Positions 34,201-44,000 of a DNA stretch of 64,000 nucleotides are shown here, in pieces; the stretch's first letter is position 1; each line of letters starts with the position of its first letter. The notes below the pieces were generated by a model. It had not been told where the DNA came from. It saw nothing but the letters and a program-made list of their open reading frames with translations, and ran no database searches. The stretch is taken from contig JAPTJF010000122.1 in the NCBI GenBank assembly GCA_029339195.1, forward strand, positions 1 to 64,000, given 5' to 3'. The translations under genes were made by a program, and so were the position numbers. The stretch comes from Micractinium sp. NFX-FRZ. Its lineage: Eukaryota > Chlorophyta > Trebouxiophyceae > Chlorellales > Chlorellaceae.

Positions 34201-35217
34201 CAGATGTTCACCCGCACAAACAGCGATTGCTTGTGGGCATCAGGTCGCATCACACCCCAAGTTTGAAAAATCAGGTCGACTAATGGCAAGCCGTCTGCCC
34301 CTTCCCCAGGGCCTGCAAAGGCGGAGCTTAAGGCCGCACCGAATGCCCGGCGCCCCCACCTTCAGATGCGCACCCACCTTCTCCACCTGCGCCCACCCCC
34401 AAACCTCCCACCCCACCTCATCCCGACCCTGAAAACCTACCCACCTTCGCACCCACCCACCTTCTCCATCCGTTCCTTGCCCGCCTGCCGCTCCTGCTTG
34501 CGCGCCACACCCCGGGCATTGCGCTCCTCCCGCCACTTCTCCTGCTCCTCTTCAGTCATCGACTCCATGCGCTTGCGGCCCTGCACGATGAATGGGGGGA
34601 ATGGGAGGAATGAGAGCGCAACACACAGATTGCGGCAAGACAAGGGTAGTGGGTTACCATACAGCTAGGGGCCAAGTGTGCTGGCAGGCGCTGCCAGCCC
34701 AGCCCAGGCCAAGCCGCCCCCTGTTCCCTGCTGGCCCATGCTGCGAGGGGCCCTGTGCGCGCACCTCCTCGCGCCGCCGCGCCTGCTCCTCCTGCTTCCG
34801 CTGCCGCTCCTCCTCCTTGCGCTTCTGCTTGCGGTCCTCGTAGCTGTACGACAGTGGTTATGGTTGCAAAGACGAGCTGTGAGGTGTAAATGCTTGAGCT
34901 CAGCTAGCCTGCTTGAGTGAGCAGCGGCGGCGGCGGCGGCGGCGGCGGCTTGCCAACTCACAATTGCCTCTTCTTCAGCTTCTTCAGCTGGCTTTTGGAG
35001 ATCGCCACGGGCTGATCCGGCTGCTGCTCGCCGCCAGCGGCCGCCTCTGCGCCTGCCTGCTCGGCGTCATCGGCCTGCAAAGGGGCCGGGCGTCGCATGC
35101 ACTGTGGGTGATGCTCACTTGTGTCGAACATATGTAGATACCGCCTCCCCGCTCCCGACGCCCTACCTGGGGATCCGCAGGCTTCGGCTCCGGCTGCTGC
35201 GCCTCAACGCCCGCCAT
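31216..35217 (-). CDS. TRM10: tRNA (guanine(9)-N1)-methyltransferase, TRM10 family
   Basis: SPOUT-class methyltransferase that methylates purine 9 of tRNAs with S-adenosylmethionine. Ten exons give 385 residues: 35167-35217, 34962-35074, 34765-34843, 34461-34580, 34013-34168, 33618-33689, 33154-33231, 32602-32688, 31874-31983 and 31216-31507. The N-terminal third is a basic/acidic coiled stretch (SQLKKLKKRQFYEDRKQKRK). The TRM10 domain follows: VVIDLDFADLM, then LVYLTADSENELEE, IYIIGGIVDRNRHKLLC with the conserved Asp, and ARLPIGDYMKLASSQVMTTN ahead of DWKKAFEAVIPNRK. The tail is Glu/Gln/Ala-rich. The intron after 32602 is GC-AG (CAG|GCGAGT). Most central exons have copies of their own ends in the flanking introns. 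Confidence 0.95.
31785..33815 (-). repeat. Duplicated splice boundaries flanking TRM10 exons
   Basis: Acceptor-side copies of exon starts: 32688 recurs at 32789 and 32892; 33231 at 33372; 33689 at 33809; 31983 at about 32110 with its AG lost (reads GTAHARLHIGNHEKL). Donor-side copies of exon ends: 32602 recurs at 32505 and 32408, exactly 97 bases apart; 31874 at 31785; 33618 at 33531. Outside this span, 34461 recurs at 34378. Spacings are 83-141 bases. Confidence 0.88.
34921..34951. repeat. (GGC)n in TRM10 intron 2
   Basis: Nine CGG/GGC units next to the 5' splice site at 34961. Confidence 0.9.
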
Positions 35218-35409
35218 GTGAGTCGGGCAGGGGTGGAAAATCAGAGTGGTCACTACTGCAGACTGTTCAATATGCTAAGACTGGCCGCAACCCCTCTGCG
35301 ACATGACTGGGCAGTGCATGCTGTGCCACGCCGTGGGCGGCCCGCGGCATGCCGCGGCAGCAACTGCACCGGTGGTGGCGGCTGGTTGCCAGTGCACTTG
35401 GATCAGATT

Positions 35410-35414
35410 TTACA
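35410..35414 (-). terminator. TGTAA poly(A) signal, MYND gene
   Basis: TTACA on the plus strand, 75 bases past the MYND-gene stop. It lies in the 271-base spacer upstream of TRM10. Confidence 0.55.
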
Positions 35415-35488
35415 CATTCAAGACGGATGAAGCATTTGATCATGAATAAGAACAGGCGCAGGAACCGACAGGCACATGAGGTAACGGC

Positions 35489-37197
35489 TCAGCTGCCGCT
35501 GCCGCTGCGTGCACCTGCTGCCGCTGCCGCCGCGGGGCGCGCCGCCACGCATGCCGGCTTGTGCGCCCGCCAGTGCCCACGCTGGCACTCCTTGGAGCAG
35601 TACGCCGCCTGCTTGCACGCAGTGCACTTCTTGAGCGAGAGCGACTCCCTGTTGCAGCCGTCGCAGCGTGGCAGCTCTGTCCGCATCGCAACACCCTCAA
35701 TGCGGCGGTGCACCGCGCCCGCCTGCTCCCGCCGTATGTCCACGCTCCATGCATGGGGCGAGCGCTGGGCCGCCATGTGTGCATCCAAAACGTCCCACCC
35801 AGCACGGCACATGCCACGCTCGTTCCGCAGAATGTCCAGCCAGGCGGGCGGCAGCACCGCCTTGCATCTCTGGTAGGCGGCATGCGCCTCTGCCAGCAGC
35901 GCAGAGGCCTGGGTAGGGGTGAGCAGAGGGCTCAGCTGGAACGCAGCCAGCATGGGCGCATGCCAGCCCGCCCTGCAGCATGCCAGGGGGAAAGGAAGCC
36001 GTGAGTTGGCCTGGGGTTGGTGGCGCGGTAGCAGGGCTGGGGTGCAATGAAGGGCCGGGCAAGCAGCGAGCACAGCGCTGCTGCCGAGCAACAGACACAG
36101 CTGAAACAACCGTCACTTGCCTGCCTCCCACGGTTGCCCTGAAACCATGCGGCCTTGCCCACTCATTGAGTACATACACAAGAATCATGACACCCCCACC
36201 TGATCAGCCAAAAGTCGAGGCGCTGCGCCCGCGCCAGCTCAATGCACCGCAGCAGCGGGGGCAGCGGGTTGCCTGCCCCTGAGCCAGGCAGCATGCCGCC
36301 TCTGAACATGCAGGCCTCACACAAGGCGTGGCTGCTGCGCGGGTTGTCTGGCTGCAGAGCATACATCGTCTGTGCAGCAAAGTTGTTCAGCGCCACGGTT
36401 GCGGGTTCTGGCGCCTGCTGACTAGCCTGCTGAGCTGGCGAGAACTGGACCATGGTCGCCGCCTCCATTGCCAACGTGCACCACGCGACTTGCAGGTCAA
36501 GCACTGTTGGCCACTCTGTGCTGCCGCTGCTGGCGCCGCAGCCGGTGCTGCTGGCATCGTTGCTGCTGCCGCCGCCGATGCTGCTGACGAGCTCCTCCTG
36601 CAGCTGTGCAAGCTGGCTGGCCAGCCGCGTCGCTCCAGCTGTGTCAAACAGCCACGGCGTGATTGCTTTGAGGACGCCAACAGCGATGCCAGCTAGCTTT
36701 GAATCGGGCTTGATGTTGATGTGGGCCAGCAGCAGCATGCGGGCTGCAAGCTCCAGGTCTGCCTCGCCGCCGGGCAGGCCCTGGCTGCCCATCGCGCGCT
36801 CCAGCAGCGGTAACAGCATCGGCTGCGCCGTCATGCCGACCTCAAACTTCTTGGCATCCCCGCGCTCCTTCCTCACGCGCATCAGCGGCGGCAGCTGCGG
36901 CGCAAGCAGCGCGATGTGCAGCCGCGGGTGCTTTGGTTCCATGGGCAGACGGCAAGAGGAGTGCGCCAGGTACTGCAGCAGGGCGGCCAGCGCCGGCTTG
37001 CCGCCTGCGGGCTGCACCAGCTCGTCGCCTGGCTGGAGCACCGGCAGCGCGTCGGCAGCCGCCTCGAGGGCGTCATGTGAGCGCACCCACGCTGAGATGT
37101 CGGCGCTCCGCTGGGCCTCAGGCAGTGCCACCGCACGCTCCAGACGCTCGTAATAGAACTCGCCGCCGGGAAGGAGGCGGGACGTTGTCCCAGACAT
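35489..37197 (-). CDS. MYND-type zinc-finger protein
   Basis: Unknown function with a C-terminal MYND finger, usually a protein-interaction module. Two exons give 493 residues: 36200-37197 and 35489-35972. The start MSGTTSRLLPGGEFYYERL is the first ATG in an exon that stays open further upstream, so a longer N-terminus is possible. The N-terminal 400 residues are largely helical with no recognised domain. The MYND finger lies near residues 425-470: CDGC, CTAC, YCSKECQRGHWRAHKPAC supply the seven Cys and one His ligands. A short Ala/Ser/Gly tail follows. This is a simple gene for the window, with a single GT-AG intron. Confidence 0.85.
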
Positions 37198-38070
37198 GCT
37201 GCGCGCGGGGCAGCCCTGCCTGCAGAAGCGAGCGGACGCGAGGGAGGTTGGCGGCGGGGGCGGCGGGTGGCGGGAGCTGGCAGTGCTGCTGGTGGCAGCT
37301 TGCAGCGACGCAACAAGACCAAAGTTTTCGCACATCCCCCTGCAATGCACCGTCTGGCGGGTGTCCGGAGCGGACAGCCGGGGTGCCCAATGGTGCCCTG
37401 CAGCGCTCACCTCCCAAGTGCTGGCTCTTTCGCACTTGGGAAGCTCACCGAACGTGGCTGAATTGGGTGGGCTACTTTTGCTGCACCGTGATGCTTGAAA
37501 CTCGCGGAAATTGGTCTTGCAAAGCTTCTGAAACCGCCTGGTGCCGATCCTGGTGCCCCAAAGCACGAATAGAAGCTGACGAGGACAGCTGAACTCCCAT
37601 CTGTCCAGCGCCGCCACGTCACCGCCTGTCAAGGCGGCGGCCAGTTACACAGTTCTTTATTTCTCTATAGCTGCAACATAAAAGCAGCTTGATGCGAACC
37701 AGGCACGATACAGTCGCATTGGGGAGCAAACTGGGTAGGTAGGCGCGGCGCCATGCGTTGGCACCGGTGGATCCCACAGGGAAGAGGATGGGCAGGCAAA
37801 ACAGGGCACGGCGGTGCTCAAAGGAAAGAGGAGGCAGCATATCAGGGAAGGGCAGGAGCTAGAGCATAAGGCGTAAAAAGCAAAGAAGAGGGAGTCAGCA
37901 GCGGGAGTACAGGCGGAACAGTTAAAGAGGATTCAATGCTTGGTTTGGTCAGCAAGTTTGACGGCGGTGAGTTGCGTCTGTGAGCAAACTTGCGCTCCAA
38001 TGTAGCCTGGAGATTGTGCAGCCGCAGCCTCCTGGCAGGAGCCCCCCGGAGGCACCCCGAAGCTGCCCGG
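37198..38070. other. Intergenic: MYND 5' flank and PFK 3' flank
   Basis: About 870 bases. The MYND frame stays open on the minus strand to about 37632 without recognisable content. No separate gene is supported. Confidence 0.5.
37645..37649 (-). terminator. TGTAA poly(A) signal, PFK gene
   Basis: TTACA on the plus strand about 420 bases past the PFK stop. Confidence 0.45.
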
Positions 38071-41000
38071 TCACTCGAAGTTAGGCTGCCCGATGCTGCT
38101 GCGGAGGCGGTTCCAGAGCTCCCCGTTGGGGTCCACCCGGCGTGGCGCTTGGATGATGAGCGGGATGGGCAGGTAGCAATACTGCAGCACCCGGAAGGGA
38201 CGGGGACAGGAAGGGGAGGCGTGGGAAAGAGGTTATAAGGGCGGGGTGTGTGGCCCGCCGACCGACGCAACACCGACATTAACACATGGGCAACACGCCG
38301 CCCCCGCGCGAGCGGTGCACGCAGCTCCAACCGTGCCGGCCCACCAGTGCGCCTGGCAGCATGAAATCACGAGCTCACGTGCGTGTTGACCAGGCCCACA
38401 GTGATGCCAGTGAAGCCCGCAAATGCGCCGTGCACCGCGCCGTGCGCCAGCATCTGCACGCAGGTGGGAGGCAGGGGGGTGTCTAATGAAGAGGCAGGCA
38501 AGCCCCTGGCGGCAGGCAGCAACAGGACGGGGACAGCACAACAACAGGAGGGATCCCCGTGGGTGGTAGGCCCACCCTGCACTGCCGCAGCGCACCTTGC
38601 AGTACACTCGGTCGCTGGCGGTGGTGGGGATGGAGCTGCAGGAGAGTTGGGGGGCAGGGGCAGAGGCTGTTGGATGAGGATGTCCAGCCGACAGCGGGCG
38701 GCACCAAGTTGCGTGCCAGCCATCAGGCGGGCAGCCGCTGCAATCGGGTGGAGCGCTGTGCTAGGCCCTCCCAGACTGGCTCGGCTATTCGGTCCCCATG
38801 TGCGCTCCCGGGTGCGCCTCGACTACAGCGAGCACTGTCCCCCTGCCATGCCGGCAGCGCGATTGGACCCTTGCCAGCCTGCCTTCTGTGCCCGTCAAAC
38901 TCCAGTTTGCTGCCATGCCGGCGCGTGATTGGACCCTTGCCAGCCTGCCTTCTGTGCCCCTCAAACTCCAGTTTGACAGCTTCCCATTGTGCAAAGGTGT
39001 GCCGCACTGGTGTGCCAATTCCCCGCACAGGCACCCACCGGATCATGGTGGTGGGCTCAATGTACTTGATGTCTGCGTTGCCAAAGTGCTCCTTGAACTT
39101 GCCTGCAGGAGGGGGTGGGGTGGGGTGGGGGCGGGGCCAGGGAGGTTGCAAACGAACAGCAACGGGGTGCTGGTTCAGCGTGAAGCACACGCCCCCTCCT
39201 GCCCTGCCCATCCCTTGCCTGGGTGTGGGCCGGACCCTTGGCTGGGGCCGGGCGCGGCCAAAAGTTCTTGTGTGCTGCCGCCCGCAAGGTGTGGGTGACA
39301 CCCACTGTAGGCCCACGCTGTGTGGCCGCCCCCCACTCACGCTTGAGCCAGATGCCCACATCCTTGAGCTTGGGCCGCCCGATGATGTCAGTCTTTGCCA
39401 CCTGGCAGTCAATCATCTCCTGCAGCAGCAAAGGCAGGGCTCGTGGGCAGAGGGGGTCAGTGGGAGCAGGGAGCAAAATGCTGCCGATCTTTGCCATGCT
39501 GCCTGGCCACTCTCAAGGGGCCACCCTGCGCACTGAACCCAGTTGCCCCAGGCCTTGCACCCTGGCCTCCCTCCACCTGCTCATCCCCTGGGACCCTCTC
39601 CCCCGCCCTCTGCCACATGCACAACGCCGTACCGCTTCCCTCTGCCCTTTGCTGAAGCGCCTCCCCCCCGTGCGCCGCCTGTCACGCAGACCACACGGTG
39701 CCACGCCCCTTCTTGAAATGCCCTCTCCCCTGCTGGTTTCCACTCCCCTGGCGCCGCACCTGCCCCGCGCCCTCGGCCACGCACACCACGCAGTGCCCCT
39801 TCTCCTCCATGATGCGCTCCAGGTAGGCAAACAACCCGCGCTCCCCCTCCAGCGTGAACTGGACCTCCGGGATCAGCACGGCGTCCACGATGCCAGACGC
39901 CAAGGCGGCCTGCAGACGGGGCATGTACAGGTTGAGACAGGCGTGCGGAACATGTGTCGGAAAAACAGGAAGGGGGCCGGCATCGTCTTCACGCTGCCCA
40001 AGCAGCCTCCAGCAGAGCAGGCAGAGTTGCGGCGGCGGCAGCACTGGCCGGCACGTCTCGCCTGCCGGACCGCTTGCCCCTCGCAACTCAACCCCCACCT
40101 TGCTGCACCGCCCCCACCCTCTGCCATCCCAAGCACGCACGTACCGACACTGTGATGAAGCCTGACTGTCGTCCCATGAGCTTGACGATGCCGATGCCGC
40201 GGAATGCGCTGCTGGCCTCCACCTGCCAGGGCAGCGCAGGGCGGGCAGAGGCCAGGGTGAGGCGGGGGCCTCGCGAACGCATGGGGGTGTCAGGCAATGC
40301 CCTGCGTGACGTTATTCATGTACACCAGCATACAAACAGGGGCGCAAGCTTGGTGCGTGAGCTCGTGACCGGGCTCAGACGTGCACGCCCGTTTGCCTGC
40401 CCAAGTTTGCCTCACCTTGGCTGCCAGGATCGCCTTCTGCGCCTCCTCAACAGCCGTTTCAAATCCAAATGTCTTGTCAATCTGCAGGGCAGGGACCAGA
40501 GGAGCGACAACGATAATGTGAAATTGCACTTCCCGACTAGCCCCCGCTCCAGGTATTGTTGTTCCGAACACCGCCACATGATGCACTGCAGTATACATCA
40601 GCAACAGGTGCATGGCTCACCAGCAGCAGGTCGTTGTCGATCGACTTGGGCACCGCCACCACGCAGCAGGGCACCGTCTTGGCGCGGCACTCGCGGTTGA
40701 TGGCCTCTGCTGCGGCGTTACCGCCGCGGCCACCGATTACAAACAGAACGTCAATCTTCCAAAGATCTGCAGACACGAAGGGCATGCACCATCCTCATCC
40801 ACTTGACAACCTCTTGGCGCTCCTGCTTTGGGCGTTGGCATATCACCGCACAAGGCCAGCCCAGCAGAGCACAGAGGGCGCAAAGCGCACGGCACGCACA
40901 TCACAGCGGAGCGGCGTGCAGCACAGCGCCCTCACCCAGCCGCTTGACAATCTCCTGCACGTTGGGTAGCGCACGGCTGGTGCCCAGGATGGTGCCGCCC

Positions 41001-43217
41001 TCCAGGTGGATCTCCTCCACCATACTGCAAAGCACAGCGGGCAGGGGACAGGGATTTAAGGCAGTGCGGGGCAGGGCCAATGCAGTCCAGCGCAGCTCAC
41101 ACATGCAAGCGAGCACGGCACAGGGCCCCAGCCGGCAGTGTGTGGCAGATCAGCCTCAAGCCCGGCCTCGCCTCACCGCCGCGTCAGCGTGACCGGCTTG
41201 TGCGCGCGGTCGTAGAATCCCCGGAAGCCGTAGCGAATCCCCAGGATGTTGCTCTCTGGCGTCCCATAGTCCAGCACCTGGTGGGGCACGAGTAGCAGGG
41301 GGGACGGTAAGTGCCGGGGGCATTGCCAAGCGCAGCGTTGAGCAGATGCAGCCAGGAAAGCACCACAGCGGGGCGCAAGCCCCGCTGCAATGCCCGGCAA
41401 AGCTGACATGCACATGCCAACAAGCTGCTGCTTGTGCTTCGAGCCCTAAACATGCACACTCCGCTTCAGCTGCACCACGTGATCACCCACCCGCCCACCA
41501 TCCAGTCCCCAAGCGCACCTTGTGCACCAGGCCGCGCACAACGTCGTTGAGGCCGGGGCAGATGCCGCCCACGGTGCAGATGGCGATGTGTGTGTCCTTG
41601 GGGTTGTGGTAGATGGTCTGCAGGCACACAAGTGTGGCGGCAAACAGCAGAGGTCAAAGGTCGGCAGGAGGCGAATCGTGGCGCAGCAATGCAGGGGTGG
41701 GCATTGAAGAGGGTTCAGGTGGTGCATGTGCAGGGCGGCGGCCGGCATGTATGCATGGGTGCAAGCGTGGATGGGCGGAAGTGCTAGAATGGGGGGCGCG
41801 GACTGGCCGAGGGAGGCGTTGCACACTAACACAGCAGAGCCATATCCAAGCTCAAGTGGGGGTGGTGGGCAATGACTGCAGCGCGGCAAGCAGCCTCCCC
41901 GCATCAGCCCAGCAGGCATCCCTCTGCCCACATGCTGCCGTCCCCGACCGCAGCAGCGGGCTGCCCCTGGCACACTCCCAGCGCACCTCACGAGGACCCG
42001 AGCGCATGGCGTGGTCTGGCAGGTGCAGGTAGCCCTCTAGCGGCTGCGTGTCCTCAGTGATGCGCTTGCCCGGCGGGGGCAGCGGCATGACCGCCAGGTT
42101 GTTCTGGCTGCGGCTGCCCGCCGACCGCTCATTGGCAAACTTGATCGACTGCAGGCACACGCGGTCCTCGTCTGACACTGCAGGCAGCCAGGCAGGGCGT
42201 GAGGGATCGGTGCAGTGAGGCAGGGCGGGGCACGGGCAGGGCGGGCCAAGGCAAGCAGGGCAAGCAGGCGGTGGCAATGGGGTGCAGGGTGGAGCGCCGC
42301 GTGTGAGGCACGTGTTTCTGCACATACTGGTGCGCCAACTGTAGCAGCACCCAACTCCGAGCCCTGCTGCAGCTCACCAAAGCCGCCTCCAAAGTAGTTG
42401 TGCAACACGAAGGGGGACTGCCTGCATGGGGGAAGCACGCGATGCGCACAGATGGCGGCTATGGGCGCACATGGGCAGCGACCTGCAGCATCGTCTATCT
42501 ATGTTCACTCCTTTGATGCCAGCAGCACCGCCAGAAAGCAACTTGGCCGGCCCAAGCACCCACATCGCCAGATTGCCCCCTTGTCCCCTGCACGGGAACA
42601 TGTGGGGCTGCCCACCGCACCTGGGCTCCAGCTGATCCCGCAGCGTGGGGCAGTGGATGATGCCGTCCACACCCTCGTTGCCAGTGATGGCGCCAACTAC
42701 AGCAGGCGTGGGCACCATGGCGGCCAGTGAGCTGCAGCGTTGAGACGCGTCGGCAGCACCCACAAGGGCGGCCGGCGGCGGCGGGGCCAGCAAAAGCCCT
42801 GGCAGGGTGGTTGCGGCGGCCCGCCCCGTGCCTGCGCGGCATCACCGCTGCTCACTGGCCGGCACTAGGAGCCAGATGGGGCGCGCAGCAGGCCGGTCAA
42901 AAAGCGCAACACTCACTCTCGGCCTCAAAGCCCAAAGTCATCAGCCTTTGGATAGCCGTATCCATATTTTGCCCGTTGTCTGGGACCAGGAAGCCTAGCC
43001 GGTTCCTTTCGTCCACGACGCCTCGTTGTGCCATCGCTTGCCCGGGGGCCTCCCCTGCCTCCCCAGCGTCTCTGGCAAATGCGCCGGATGCTGACTTGTG
43101 TGAGTTGCAAAGACCCGCAACAACTACTGCAAGCGAGGCGCAAAAGGTCGCGCCAAAGGCAGCCGCCGCTGCCACCGCTTCTCCGCCGCCAGCTGTCCTG
43201 CCGCCGCTCGGGCTCAT
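38071..43217 (-). CDS. PFK: 6-phosphofructokinase, plant-like ATP-type family
   Basis: Phosphorylates fructose 6-phosphate in glycolysis. Sixteen exons close one frame of 613 residues: 42917-43217, 42621-42798, 42351-42421, 41987-42177, 41519-41617, 41177-41277, 40933-41024, 40621-40766, 40416-40481, 40145-40222, 39760-39909, 39341-39419, 39039-39102, 38596-38635, 38379-38453 and 38071-38181. The frame also allows an ATG at 43253. Plant PFK motifs appear in order: GPRETIYHNP, VGGICPGLND, ILGIRYGFRGFYD, GGTILGTSRA, VPKSIDNDLL, DKTFGFETAVEEAQKAI, GIGIVKLMGRQSGFI, EGAGQ and VHGAFAGFTGITVGLVNTH, then YLPIPLI. The phosphate-binding loop reads GGRGGN where GGDGT or GGNGT is usual. The N-terminal ~100 residues are Ala-rich and could target the protein. 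The gene shares a divergent spacer with the SET gene. Confidence 0.95.
38836..38992. repeat. ~75-bp direct repeat in a PFK intron
   Basis: Two nearly identical copies containing TTGCCAGCCTGCCTTCTGTG inside the intron 38636-39038. Not exon-derived as far as I can see. Confidence 0.8.
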
Positions 43218-43253
43218 CGCTCTCTTAGTGCGGTGCAGGATTAGGTGAAGCAT

Positions 43254-44000
43254 GCAGGCACTCCTTCAGCACAATCGAAACAGTGATGCCATTTATCCCT
43301 CCCTCAACCTTTAGCCTGCTGCCTGCCGCACCCGCCAGCCAGACAGCCGCCCTGGACCTGCGTGCGTCGGGCAAAGTCCGGGCACGCCTGCCTGTCCGCC
43401 CTCCACACCTCCGCCCGCGCCTTGCACGCAGCCCAGCAGTTCTGCAGCACACTTGAACATCAGTACATTACCGCAGCAGTGCGAGAATATGAAATATTCC
43501 AAGCCCCAGCTGCCACCGAGGAGAGCCCACCTTACCTTGGCTTGACAGCGCTTGCCGGCTTTGATCGTCAACAGTAGCACGCTGCGTCGCTACCATGGTA
43601 ATTCAAGCACCTCTTGCAGACTGCGACCATCCAGCCCTGGTTTGAACATCCTGCCTTCTAGCAGCCGCGCCAGCAGGCCATTCGCTGCTTTCACGGCTGC
43701 CCACGGACCACTGGAGGCGGGAGTGCCGGCGTTGGCGGCGGGGAGGGAATGCGGCACCATCGCTGCAGCTCCAACGCTTCTCGCTCTTCAAAAGACCGTC
43801 AGATGATCTGACATCATCAACACCACCATCCGAGACACTCTTGGCAAGCCTCCCCGCGCGCTCAAGCGCGCTGGCAGGTGCGGGACCCTCATCCAGCTCT
43901 AGCACGGGATTGGATCGCGTTTCAAGCGTAAAATACATTTCGAGCATCCCCTGTATTGCTCCCATCAGAAGTGAAGGCAGCAAGCACTCCAACGCTAGCC
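43254..44000. promoter_or_regulatory. Divergent spacer, PFK / SET gene
   Basis: About 750-780 bases hold both promoters. A minus-strand ATG at 43596 opens a 61-base stretch ending in a GTAAGG donor at 43536 (MVATQRATVDDQ), which could be an upstream exon, but nothing supports it beyond the splice site. Confidence 0.45.

Noticed and set aside
43536..43596. Upstream first exon of PFK (MVATQRATVDDQ)
   Set aside because: Only a donor-like GTAAGG supports it; the ATG at 43217 or 43253 already gives a complete protein.
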